This document shows positions 8,747-16,616 of a DNA stretch of 64,000 nucleotides, piece after piece; the first letter of the stretch is position 1; every line of letters starts with the position of its first letter. The stretch lies in NCBI RefSeq assembly GCF_017912535.1, contig NZ_JAERQK010000003.1, positions 62,001 to 126,000 of the forward strand, given 5' to 3'. The stretch comes from Motiliproteus sediminis. GTDB taxonomy: Bacteria; Pseudomonadota; Gammaproteobacteria; Pseudomonadales; Balneatricaceae. Under the pieces are notes generated by a model, which saw only the letters and a program-made list of their open reading frames with translations, had not been told where the DNA came from and did not search any database. A program made the position numbers and the translations under genes.

Positions 8747-10843
8747 CTACTGTTGTCGAGATAGCATCCGGGAGTCAAGCAGGTCGATCAACACTTCGCC
8801 GCTTTCTCGAATCAGTGCATCCTCTTCGGCGGGGCGGGAGCTGTGCGCGGTGCCCGTACTGGCCTGTTCAAGCTCTGCAACACTGGTCAGTGGTTCCAGG
8901 TTCTTGGCGGCACGGCGGCGGTTTTCCAGCTCCAGTCGCCAGCGCTCATTGTCTTTACGCAGGGCACGCAGGCGCTCCTCCTGCAGGGGCAGAGTGTCGC
9001 GCTGGCGTCGCTGAGCCTCTTCGATGCCTTCGCTAAGGGCGATCAGGTCCGGGTCCATCGCCGCGCGGCGGTTATGCGCCAGCTCCAGATTGCTGAGTAA
9101 CGGTGTTAACGGAGGGTAGCGGCGATGGGGTAGCGGTTTTACTTCGTCCCAGGGTAGCGCGCCCTCCTGAGTGCTTTCGCCCACTTCGTCAGGGTCGTAA
9201 ACCGACGGGTACTGCAGGTGCGGCAGCACCCCTTTGTGTTGCGTGCTGACGCCGGAGACCCGGTAGAAGGTGGCCTGTGTCAGCTTGAGCTGGCCGAAAT
9301 CAAGGGGGTGTAACGCCTGGACGGTACCCTTGCCGAAGGTCTGGTTGCCGACGATCAGGCCGCGGTCGTAATCCTTGATGGCGCCGGCAAAAATCTCCGA
9401 TGCCGAGGCGCTGAGGCGGTTAACCATCACCACCAGCGGTATGTCGTAGTAGGTGGGATCGTGATCAAACTCGACCCGAATTCGCCCCCAGGAGTCCTTG
9501 ATCTGTACCACCGGCCCCTGCGGAATGAAGAGCCCCGCCAGGTCCACGGCTTCTTTAAGCGAGCCACCGCCGTTGTTGCGTAGGTCGATCACCAGTCCTT
9601 CGGCGCCTTCAGCGATCAGTTGATCAAGCAGCCGGCGCACGTCACGGGTGGTGCTGCGGTAATCGGGGTCGCCGTTTCTGAGGGCGTTAAAGTCGATGTA
9701 GAAGGTGGGAATGCTGATCACTCCGATCTTGCGGGTTTCGCCGTTACGCGGAACCTGAAGAATGCTTTTGCTCGCTGCCTGCTCTTCCAGCTTGACCTCG
9801 TTACGGGTAATGCTGACCAGCTTGGTCTGCTTGGCGTCGCTCCCGGCCGGCACCACCTCCAGGCGCACCACCGAGCCTTTGGGGCCGCGTATCAGGTCGA
9901 CCACTTCATCCAGCCGCCAGCCTACGACATCAACCAGTTCATCATTGCCCTGAGCCACGCCGACGATCACGTCTGCCGGGCCGATAACCCCGCTTTTGGC
10001 TGCCGGGCCGCCGGGAATCAGACGGACCACCTTGGTGTTCTCATCCTCGCTCTGCAGTACCGCGCCGATCCCTTCGAGAGAGAGGCGCATGTCGATGTTG
10101 AAGTTTTCCGTCCGCCGCGGCGAGAAGTACTGGGTATGCGGGCCATAAAGGCTGGTCAGGGTGTTGGCGTACACCTGAAAGGCATCGTCGGCGTTGGTCT
10201 GGTAAAGCCGGTGCAACTGGTTGCGGTAGCGTTTGCTGAGGATCTCGGCCGCTTCTTCCAGAGTTTTGTCGGACAGTTTGAAGTTCAGTACCGCGCTTTT
10301 CAGTCGCTGTCGCCACAGGTTGTCCAGCTCGACGGCACTATGGGCCCAAGCGGCCTCCTTGCGATCGGTCTGCATCTCTTCATCGCGGCCGAAGTCGAGC
10401 TGGGTCAGCCCCTGCTCGATCTGATCCAGCATGTAGCGAATTCGCTCCTCGGTGCGCTGCTGGTAGCGATTGAATATAAAGAATCCCGCGCTCAGATCCT
10501 TGTTGCGCAGCGCTTCGTCCAGACGGTCGCGGTGCTGCTCAAATTCGGCAATATCACTGGCAAGAAAGTAAAGGCGATGACGGTCGAGGCGGTTGAGGTA
10601 GGCGTCCAGCAACTCGCTGCTGAACTGGTTGTCGATCGTGCGCTTGCGGTAGTGGCCGTAGCGTAACGCCTTGTTGATATCGCTGAGCGTGTCGCGGTGT
10701 ACCTGCTCCGGTGCCAGCGTTGGCAAGGAATCGGGCAGTTCCGCCAGCACGGCGTGAGCCGTGGGCGGGAGCAGGGTTGCGACCAGTAACGCTATGGATA
10801 GGGTGGTGCGGGAAAGCAGTTTAATCACGTAGTGTCCACTCAT
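8747..10843 (-). CDS. prc: Carboxy-terminal (tail-specific) processing protease
   Basis: 698-residue periplasmic serine protease (Tsp/Prc, family S41) that degrades proteins and trims C-termini, with known targets such as murein hydrolases and PBP3. A signal peptide is visible (about residues 9-34, ending TAHAV). The N-terminal vault domain has NKALRYGHYRKRTIDNQFS, the PDZ domain starts at VRLIPGGPAAKSG, and the catalytic block is VVMVNRLSASASEIFAGAIKD (Ser) with TFGKGTVQ (Lys), so the dyad is intact. The C-terminal DUF3340 region is present. ATG at 10843 is used; GTG at 10828 is an alternative. Upstream codons overlap the divergent FKBP gene and are rejected. Confidence 0.93.
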   Translation of the reverse strand: MSGHYVIKLLSRTTLSIALLVATLLPPTAHAVLAELPDSLPTLAPEQVHRDTLSDINKALRYGHYRKRTIDNQFSSELLDAYLNRLDRHRLYFLASDIAEFEQHRDRLDEALRNKDLSAGFFIFNRYQQRTEERIRYMLDQIEQGLTQLDFGRDEEMQTDRKEAAWAHSAVELDNLWRQRLKSAVLNFKLSDKTLEEAAEILSKRYRNQLHRLYQTNADDAFQVYANTLTSLYGPHTQYFSPRRTENFNIDMRLSLEGIGAVLQSEDENTKVVRLIPGGPAAKSGVIGPADVIVGVAQGNDELVDVVGWRLDEVVDLIRGPKGSVVRLEVVPAGSDAKQTKLVSITRNEVKLEEQAASKSILQVPRNGETRKIGVISIPTFYIDFNALRNGDPDYRSTTRDVRRLLDQLIAEGAEGLVIDLRNNGGGSLKEAVDLAGLFIPQGPVVQIKDSWGRIRVEFDHDPTYYDIPLVVMVNRLSASASEIFAGAIKDYDRGLIVGNQTFGKGTVQALHPLDFGQLKLTQATFYRVSGVSTQHKGVLPHLQYPSVYDPDEVGESTQEGALPWDEVKPLPHRRYPPLTPLLSNLELAHNRRAAMDPDLIALSEGIEEAQRRQRDTLPLQEERLRALRKDNERWRLELENRRRAAKNLEPLTSVAELEQASTGTAHSSRPAEEDALIRESGEVLIDLLDSRMLSRQQ

Positions 10844-10993
10844 TGCCGTCGTTGTAATTGTGGGACCGGCAATAACCGGTTTCGGTTCCTCGGTCCGGGG
10901 GGTGTCGGTTCGGCACGGCACCGCCTTTGCTGCATAAGTATAACGGGCAGGATATGATTTGTACCTTCGAGACCGAATTAGGAGCAATTTCAG

Positions 10994-11503
10994 GTGAGGT
11001 TTAATTACTGGGCGCCACTGATAGTGGTGCTGGGAGCGCTGTCGTTGAGCGGCTGTGATAATGAACTGTTGGGCCGGATCGACAAGCTCGAAGCTGATGC
11101 TTCCCTCAACGCCGAAGCCGGACGGGTGTTTCTGGCGGAGAACGCCCGACGCCAGGGCGTGGTCACGACGGCGACCGGATTGCAGTATCGCATTATTCGC
11201 GAGGGCAGCGGTACGCGCCCGCAGTTGACCGACAGGGTGAGGGCCCACTACCGCGGAACGCTGATTGACGGTACGCCGTTTGACAGCAGCTACGACCGCG
11301 GTGAGCCGGCGGTATTTCCGGTTAACCGGCTGATCCCCGGCTGGACCGAGGCGCTGCAATTAATGCCGGCTGGCAGTCACTGGGAGCTGTTTGTGCCGGC
11401 GGAGTTGGCGTATGGCAAGCGCAGTCCGTCGCCGAAAATCCCGTCCAACTCGGCACTGGTGTTTGAGCTGGAGCTGCTTCAGGTGTTGCCAAACGGAGGC
11501 TGA
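10994..11503 (+). CDS. FKBP-type peptidyl-prolyl cis-trans isomerase, lipoprotein
   Basis: 169-residue prolyl isomerase, probably envelope-anchored. [13 protein letters not shown] gives a lipobox with Cys21, followed by a short helical region. The FKBP domain covers about residues 60-165: [69 protein letters not shown] and [13 protein letters not shown]. The domain residues typical of active FKBPs (Y, F, D, W, Y, F) are all present. The GTG start at 10994 has TAGGAG about 10 nt upstream and yields the correct lipoprotein signal. It is divergent from prc, another periplasmic protein-quality gene, and 8 nt upstream of the M18 peptidase, with which it probably forms an operon. Confidence 0.92.
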   Translation: MRFNYWAPLIVVLGALSLSGCDNELLGRIDKLEADASLNAEAGRVFLAENARRQGVVTTATGLQYRIIREGSGTRPQLTDRVRAHYRGTLIDGTPFDSSYDRGEPAVFPVNRLIPGWTEALQLMPAGSHWELFVPAELAYGKRSPSPKIPSNSALVFELELLQVLPNGG

Positions 11504-11511
11504 TCATCGCT

Positions 11512-12798
11512 ATGCAACAAACCAACTTCAATCAGCTGCTGCTGGAGTTTCTGGCGGCTTCGCCAACGCCTTTTCATGCCGTTGAACAGATGGCCGCAGA
11601 GCTAGACCGGGCGGGCTTTGAGCGCCTTGATGAACGTCAGCGTTGGCAGTTGAAAGCCGGGGGGCGCTACCAGGTAATCCGCAACGGCTCGGCACTGATC
11701 GCCTTTACCCTGCCGGCCGAAGCCGACCTTGCCGCTACCGGTCTGCGTCTGATCGGCGCCCATACCGACAGCCCCTGTCTTAAAGTGCAACCACTGCCGG
11801 AGCGCCTCAAACAGGGGTACTTTCAGCTGGGCGTCGAGGTGTACGGCGGCGCGCTGCTCAATCCCTGGTTCGACCGTGACCTGTCGCTGGCCGGACGGGT
11901 AAGTTACGCCGCTCCGGACGGGCAGTTGGGTCAGGCGTTGGTGGATTTCAAGAACCCGGTGGCGGTGATTCCCAGCCTGGCGATTCATCTGGATCGGGAA
12001 CAGAACAGCAACCGCAGTATCAACCCCCACCAGCATCTGCCGCTGCTGCTGTCCCAACCCGGTATTGACGGTGAGAAGCCGGACCTCAGGGGTTTGCTGA
12101 AGCAGCAGCTGCAACGTGACGGCGTTGCGGTCGAACGGGTGCTGGACTTTGAGCTCTGCTGCTATGACGTGCAGCGCCCGGCAATGGTCGGTCTGGATCA
12201 GGCGTTTATCGCCAGCGCCCGGCTGGATAATCTGCTCAGCTGCTTTGTCGGACTGCAGTGTATTCTCGCGGACCAATCCGGCGGCGCCATGCTGGTCTGC
12301 AACGACCACGAAGAGGTGGGCAGTGAATCGACCACCGGGGCCCAGGGGCAGTTTCTGGAATCGGTGATCGAACGTCTGGTGCCGGAGGTTGAAGAGCGCA
12401 ACCGTCTGATCGCCAATTCGCAGCTGATATCGGCTGATAACGCGCACGGCGTGCATCCCAATTTCAGCGATCGGCACGATGCCAATCACGGCCCGCTGCT
12501 CAACCGCGGGCCGGTGATCAAGGTGAATGCCAACCAGCGTTACGCTACCAACAGTGAAACCAGCGCCCGCTTGCGCCAGTTGGCGGAACAGGAGCAAGTG
12601 CCGTTGCAGGTATTCAGCGTGCGTCCGGATATGGGGTGTGGCAGCACCATCGGCCCGTTGACCGCCTCGCGGTTGGGGATTGAGACCCTCGATATCGGGG
12701 TGCCGACCTTCGGCATGCACTCCATTCGAGAGCTGGCTGGTCGCGACGACGCGTACAGCTTGTACCGGTTGCTACGGCGGTTTCAGAACCGCCGTTAA
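11512..12798 (+). CDS. apeB: M18 family aminopeptidase
   Basis: 428-residue cytosolic zinc aminopeptidase of the M18 (aspartyl aminopeptidase/ApeB) family. The metal-binding and catalytic segments are visible: AHTDSPCLKVQP, ASARLDNLLSCF, CNDHEEVGSES, DNAHGVHPNFSDRHD with GPVIKVNANQRYAT, and the C-terminal TFGMHSIRELAG. All expected ligands (His, Asp, Glu-Glu, Asp, His) are in place and the length is typical. ATG at 11512 lies 8 nt after the FKBP gene. A strong intrinsic terminator follows. Substrate preference (acidic or other N-terminal residues) cannot be read from the sequence. Confidence 0.94.
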   Translation: MQQTNFNQLLLEFLAASPTPFHAVEQMAAELDRAGFERLDERQRWQLKAGGRYQVIRNGSALIAFTLPAEADLAATGLRLIGAHTDSPCLKVQPLPERLKQGYFQLGVEVYGGALLNPWFDRDLSLAGRVSYAAPDGQLGQALVDFKNPVAVIPSLAIHLDREQNSNRSINPHQHLPLLLSQPGIDGEKPDLRGLLKQQLQRDGVAVERVLDFELCCYDVQRPAMVGLDQAFIASARLDNLLSCFVGLQCILADQSGGAMLVCNDHEEVGSESTTGAQGQFLESVIERLVPEVEERNRLIANSQLISADNAHGVHPNFSDRHDANHGPLLNRGPVIKVNANQRYATNSETSARLRQLAEQEQVPLQVFSVRPDMGCGSTIGPLTASRLGIETLDIGVPTFGMHSIRELAGRDDAYSLYRLLRRFQNRR

Positions 12799-12819
12799 CG
12801 GGGCCTCAGGAACAAAAAA

Positions 12820-12844
12820 GCCAGCGCAATGCGCTGGCTTTTTT
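12820..12844. terminator. Bidirectional intrinsic terminator
   Basis: GCCAGCGC (12820-12827) pairs with GCGCTGGC (12831-12838) with a 3-nt loop. Six A precede and six T follow, so it can serve both the apeB transcript and the convergent permease transcript. Confidence 0.93.
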
Positions 12845-12863
12845 GTTATCGCTGAACGCGGGA

Positions 12864-14267
12864 TCAGGCGTTGCCGTAGTCCGCGGCTTTCTCTTCGATA
12901 TGGATCGGCTCCGCGTGTTCCTCACCCGCGTGCTCTGCAAGCGCTTTCTTGGTGCGCTTCTCGATGATGAAGTAGAGCACGACACCGGCAGCCAGGCCCC
13001 AGGCTGCGCCGTAGACGGCCAGCACCACACCCATGGTACCAGCGACGCCCATGGCGGTAGCGTTGTCGACCTGTTCAACCGCAACGCTGATGCAGAGGTA
13101 ACCGGTGATTAGCAGGGTGATGGACAGCGCAATCGGCAACACCGGCTTGAACAGGGTGACCAGCGGCAGCATGAACAGGGCGATAAAGCCGACGATCCAG
13201 AATACGCCCGCACCGCTGTAGATGGTGTCCATGGCGCCGCGACCGTAACGGTAGCGCTCGGCAATGGTGGCCATGGCGCCGGTGAACAGCGGACCCGCCA
13301 GGCCCGGGTAGGGAGCGAACAGGCTGTGGATCAGGTTACGGATACCGGTGACGATATGGACACGGTCAACGTTGACTTCGATCTTTTCGTCGGGGCGCAG
13401 GTGATCAACGCGGTCGAGCAGTGACTGACCGACAATGATGTCACCAAAGGCGATGATGTAGGCGATGATCGCGGTCGGGACCGCCAACCAGAACAGTTCC
13501 AGGTCGGGGAAGCCGATGGTCCAGGGCAGGTAGTTCCACATCTCGCCGAAGGCGGGTGAGGAAAGACCGAACTGGACGTCGGGCAGCGGGTATTCGGCGA
13601 TGACCCAGCCGATCGCCATGGCGATCAGGGTACCGGGCACCATGCCGTAGCTGGAGATGATCTTGGCCCAGCGGTGCTTTTCGATCAGGTCGCGGAACGA
13701 CAGTGAGAACAGCATGTAGGCGGTGACGGCGAAGCCGATACTCAGCGCGTAGGGGGTAGTGGCCAGGCGACCACCCTCAGAGATTTCGCCGGTAATCGCG
13801 GCGATCCCGGCACCCAGCAGAATGCCTGCTTTCATGGAGCTCGGGAACAGGTTGACCAGCTTGGTACCCAGGCGGGTGACGCCGAGGAAGAAGAAGATAA
13901 AGGTCACCACCAGTTGCAGCGCCACCAGCGCCTTGATGGCATCGGGGCCGGGTTCGAAGTCACCGATAAACAGCAGCACCACCGGAATTGCCGGGGTGAT
14001 CCAGCCGGGTACGAAGGGGGTGCCCAGAAGGTTGGGCAGCATAAAGCCGATACCGCAGACCACAACGTACGCCAGGGCAACGTCATAGGGCAGGCCCAGG
14101 TATTTTTCCAGCAGCGGGATCATTGCCATGGCGACCACGAACATGATCATCGCCTGGATGGTTTCCGCCATTTCCCAGCGGTAGTGAATAAATGGAAGTC
14201 TGATTTTAAACGGCCCGGCAGCCCAATAGGGGTGCTCTTCGCCGTACTTGCGCTCGGTCAGTGCCAT
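12864..14267 (-). CDS. Polytopic permease, NCS2/SLC23-like family
   Basis: 467 residues with 12 or more hydrophobic segments, preceded by a short cytosolic N-terminus (MALTERKYGEEHPYWAAGPFK). Segments such as GITPxxP-like PGWITPAIPVVLL, MKAGILLGAGIAAITGEI, ELFWLAVPTAIIAYIIAFGD and YPGLAGPLFTGAMATIAERYRYGR fit the 7+7 inverted-repeat fold of nucleobase/ascorbate and related transporters. The canonical NCS2 QNxGxxxxT motif is not obvious, so the substrate is uncertain and could be an organic anion. ATG at 14267 starts the conserved part; longer readings run into a leader. Monocistronic, convergent with apeB. Confidence 0.65.
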   Translation of the reverse strand: MALTERKYGEEHPYWAAGPFKIRLPFIHYRWEMAETIQAMIMFVVAMAMIPLLEKYLGLPYDVALAYVVVCGIGFMLPNLLGTPFVPGWITPAIPVVLLFIGDFEPGPDAIKALVALQLVVTFIFFFLGVTRLGTKLVNLFPSSMKAGILLGAGIAAITGEISEGGRLATTPYALSIGFAVTAYMLFSLSFRDLIEKHRWAKIISSYGMVPGTLIAMAIGWVIAEYPLPDVQFGLSSPAFGEMWNYLPWTIGFPDLELFWLAVPTAIIAYIIAFGDIIVGQSLLDRVDHLRPDEKIEVNVDRVHIVTGIRNLIHSLFAPYPGLAGPLFTGAMATIAERYRYGRGAMDTIYSGAGVFWIVGFIALFMLPLVTLFKPVLPIALSITLLITGYLCISVAVEQVDNATAMGVAGTMGVVLAVYGAAWGLAAGVVLYFIIEKRTKKALAEHAGEEHAEPIHIEEKAADYGNA

Positions 14268-14512
14268 GGGTTGTTTTATCCTGTTTTTCCTTAAGTCGCG
14301 TTCAGGAACCCACGGCCAACAACGGCGCACAGGTTCCGGTCCTGTGTTGCGCAGCTGTTGTTTTTGTTTTGAGCGAAAGCACGGGGCCCACAGTAGGGGG
14401 GAGAGAGGCCGAAGTCGACAGTTGTTCATGCGACTTTGGTGGTGGCTTGTTACCAAAGTATAAGGGGTTGTACCTAGGGGTTTTTGCTTATTTTTTGAGC
14501 AGAAAGTGATTC
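14268..14512 (-). other. Leader/intergenic region with hairpin upstream of permease
   Basis: A 245-nt gap between the permease start and the merR stop. Near the middle, the minus-strand RNA can form CACAGG-7 nt-CCTGTG (14346-14328), with flanking GCGC complementarity giving a two-part stem. A TATACT (14460-14455 on the minus strand) could be a -10 box but lacks a good -35. No known riboswitch is recognised. Confidence 0.3.
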
Positions 14513-15391
14513 CTAGTCATTTTTTAGCCGGCTATTCAGGGCGTCAGGGCTTTCGAGTTCGATAACGAGGCGGTCTGTTATGGTGGCTGCCGACGCGGGG
14601 GCGCAGAGATAAAGCGGCAACTGACAGCCGCGAGCCTGCTCGCCCAGTTGGCGTAACTCGCTGGCCGACAGCGGCGTTTCGGTGACCAGAAACAGTGACG
14701 TGAGCGGCTGTGACTGCAGTACCGATGCCAGCGCGTCCAGCGGCAGGTTGCGTCCCAGCCAGTGCGGGCGGCAGGCGGGCACTGCCAGAGTATCGATCAG
14801 CGTCCGCAGTTCCAGGTATTCATCGCCGATGACCAGCCAGCCGACACGTGGCGCACCGCTGCTCTTGTGCTGTAGTCGCAACTGGTGCATCAAGGCATCA
14901 CGCAGCGCACTGAGAGCGAAGCGGTAGCCGGCCTGTTTGAGCGGCCCTTGATGGCGCTGGCCGCGCAGTTCGGCCAGAAGCGGGTGGAGCAGTTTGGTGG
15001 CCAGCTGGGCGCCGGGCAGCTCGCGACGCAGGTGGTTCAGTTGCTGCTCCAGTGCTATGGCGTCGAAGTTGGCAATCGCTGTCAGCAGTTGCTGTTGCGA
15101 TGCGGGCCAGTCCGTGGCCGGCAGTTCTTCGCCGGGCAACTGACCTTTAAGCACCTCCCGGACCCGGCTAACGGGCACTCCACGGGCGATCCAGTCGGCA
15201 ACCCGATTAAGCTCGGCAATCTGGGCTTCGCTGTACAGTCGGTGTCCTTTACTGGTGCGCGAGGGCACCACCAGGCCGTAACGGCGCTCCCATGCCCGCA
15301 GGGTAACCGTGGGGATGCCGGTGCGCCGGGTTACCTCTCGGATCGGATAGCGGGGTTGCTCTATCTCACTGTTGGGCTGGTCAGATGGCAT
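14513..15391 (-). CDS. MerR family regulator with degenerate cobalamin-binding-type C-terminus
   Basis: 292 residues. The N-terminal MerR winged helix is clear: YPIREVTRRTGIPTVTLRAWERRYGLVVPSRTSKGHRLYSEAQIAEL. The C-terminal two-thirds has the layout of CarH/LitR-type photoreceptors (helical bundle, then Rossmann-like domain). However, the cobalamin motif DxHxxG is replaced by GDEYLELRT, with no histidine, and the Trp/Glu-His helper residues of CarH are not apparent. It therefore probably does not bind B12 in the base-off/His-on way. It overlaps the end of the DUF523-DUF1722 gene by 11 nt, so the two are one transcript. Related clusters usually also carry a photolyase, which is absent here. 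Confidence 0.85.
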   Translation of the reverse strand: MPSDQPNSEIEQPRYPIREVTRRTGIPTVTLRAWERRYGLVVPSRTSKGHRLYSEAQIAELNRVADWIARGVPVSRVREVLKGQLPGEELPATDWPASQQQLLTAIANFDAIALEQQLNHLRRELPGAQLATKLLHPLLAELRGQRHQGPLKQAGYRFALSALRDALMHQLRLQHKSSGAPRVGWLVIGDEYLELRTLIDTLAVPACRPHWLGRNLPLDALASVLQSQPLTSLFLVTETPLSASELRQLGEQARGCQLPLYLCAPASAATITDRLVIELESPDALNSRLKND

Positions 15392-16358
15392 TGTGAAGTC
15401 CCAGATTTTCAGGGTGTGGCTGCAGATACCGCTGTTGCTGAACGTAGCGGCTTCCGCGCAAGCGCAGATAATGACGCATCATACGTAGCGGCACTACCAG
15501 CGGCAAATGGCCCTGGTGGTAGCCATGAATCCCCTCCAGCAGCTCGTCGCGTTCCCCCTGGCTGAGTTTGCCCTTGAGATAGCCCAGCAAGTGCAACAGG
15601 GTGTTGGTGTGCCCGCGGCGGGTGGCAACCTTGGTCAGCACCTGCATGCAGCGACTGATATAGCGCTGACACAGCGCCTCGATCTGTCCGTCATCCGGAC
15701 GTTGGGCAATCAGCCGCCCGAGTTCGGTACAGGCGCGCGGATCGTGGGCCATCAGCAGGTACTTGCATTGGGAGTGAAAGGCGACCAGCGCCTTGTGGCT
15801 CGGTCGGGCGCCAACCTGGTCGCGCCAGGCGCGATAGGTATAGCAGCGGGTGAAAAAATTCTCGCGCAGGCGGGCGTCGTGCAGCCGGCCCTCCTCCTCG
15901 ATCGGAAGCAACGGCTGGGCTTGGCGCAGAGCGGCGGCGAACAGTCCGGTACCATCATGACTGGCAGGGTAGCCGTTCTCGCGATAGATCTTGACCCGCT
16001 CCATCCCGCAGCTGGGGGATTTCTGCGTCAGGATGAAACCATCCAGCTCATCATGCGCACCTCCCCAGCGTTGGCCGAACTCGGTCAGTTGCTCGGTCAC
16101 ATCGAGGCTGGCGTCGTCACTGCCGCGGGCCCGTACGCCGCGGTCGGTCGCCACCAGTCGAATCGGCTGACGAGGGGTACCAAGACCAATGCCGACCTCG
16201 GGGCAGACCGGTTTCAACTCCGCGATCGAGTCGAGCAGTCGAAGGCAGAAACCGGCCCGCTTGTGGGCGCCGTTATAGCGTACCTTTTGTCCGGTCAGGC
16301 AGGCACTGATGCCGAGGGTGAGGCGCTTGGTGGGGGTTGTTTTGTTTAGGATTGGCAT
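15381..16358 (-). CDS. DUF523 (TudS-like) - DUF1722 (YbgA) fusion protein
   Basis: 325 residues. The N-terminal DUF523 domain (about residues 12-160) carries three conserved cysteines, in GISACLTGQKVRYNG, LKPVCPEVGIG and KSPSCGMERVK. In thiouracil desulfurase TudS these ligate a [4Fe-4S] cluster. The C-terminal DUF1722 domain (about residues 185-315) has FHSQCKYLLMAHD and the GYLKGKLSQGERDELL helix typical of YbgA. The reaction of the fusion is not established; desulfuration of thiolated bases is the best guess for the first half. ATG at 16358 is about 40 nt downstream of a strong promoter. Upstream gene of a two-gene operon with merR. Confidence 0.9.
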   Translation of the reverse strand: MPILNKTTPTKRLTLGISACLTGQKVRYNGAHKRAGFCLRLLDSIAELKPVCPEVGIGLGTPRQPIRLVATDRGVRARGSDDASLDVTEQLTEFGQRWGGAHDELDGFILTQKSPSCGMERVKIYRENGYPASHDGTGLFAAALRQAQPLLPIEEEGRLHDARLRENFFTRCYTYRAWRDQVGARPSHKALVAFHSQCKYLLMAHDPRACTELGRLIAQRPDDGQIEALCQRYISRCMQVLTKVATRRGHTNTLLHLLGYLKGKLSQGERDELLEGIHGYHQGHLPLVVPLRMMRHYLRLRGSRYVQQQRYLQPHPENLGLHNAI

Positions 16359-16405
16359 AGGTTTTACCTTATAAAGTGAGACAAGCGAACCGCGCTGTTG
16401 GATGA

Positions 16406-16448
16406 TGTATAGCAATTAAAGGGTTTTTGTACAAGTTTTATGTATAGC
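16406..16448 (-). promoter_or_regulatory. Sigma-70 promoter with repeat/palindrome elements upstream of DUF523-merR
   Basis: Minus strand: -35 TTGTAC (16434-16429), exact 17-nt spacer, -10 TATACA (16411-16406). The -35 sits in the palindrome TTGTACAA (16427-16434). TGTATAGC occurs twice on the plus strand, at 16406-16413 and 16441-16448, 35 bp apart. These TGTAYA half-sites resemble those described for LitR/PplR-type MerR proteins, although the spacing seen here differs from what I recall, so the merR product is the likely ligand. Confidence 0.7.
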
Positions 16449-16532
16449 TTTTTGCGCTGGCACCCGCTGCCGGGCAGCACCACCGGAAGGGGGTGTGTGG
16501 GCTCGAGTGGGTAGTGGCCGCTTTAGCTGATT

Positions 16533-16597
16533 GCGCCCCCTTCGACCGGGGGCGCCGAGGAGAGGTCGGGCGGGTAGTCGGTTGGCGCTGAGCCAAC
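16533..16597. other. Two hairpins downstream of the GGDEF-EAL gene
   Basis: GCGCCCCC (16533-16540) pairs with GGGGGCGC (16548-16555), and GTTGGC (16581-16586) pairs with GCCAAC (16592-16597). They lie just past the stop of the leftward GGDEF-EAL gene. Neither has a T-run, so termination is possible but not shown. Confidence 0.3.
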
Positions 16598-16616
16598 AAT
16601 TGCGTGGCGGGAGGGA

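Noticed and set aside
9620-10666. A 348-codon open frame antisense to prc
   Set aside because: The prc reading is complete with intact catalytic motifs; the antisense frame has no recognisable domain.
14268-14512. Purine riboswitch in the leader of the NCS2-like permease
   Set aside because: The hairpin found does not match the conserved three-way junction of purine aptamers.
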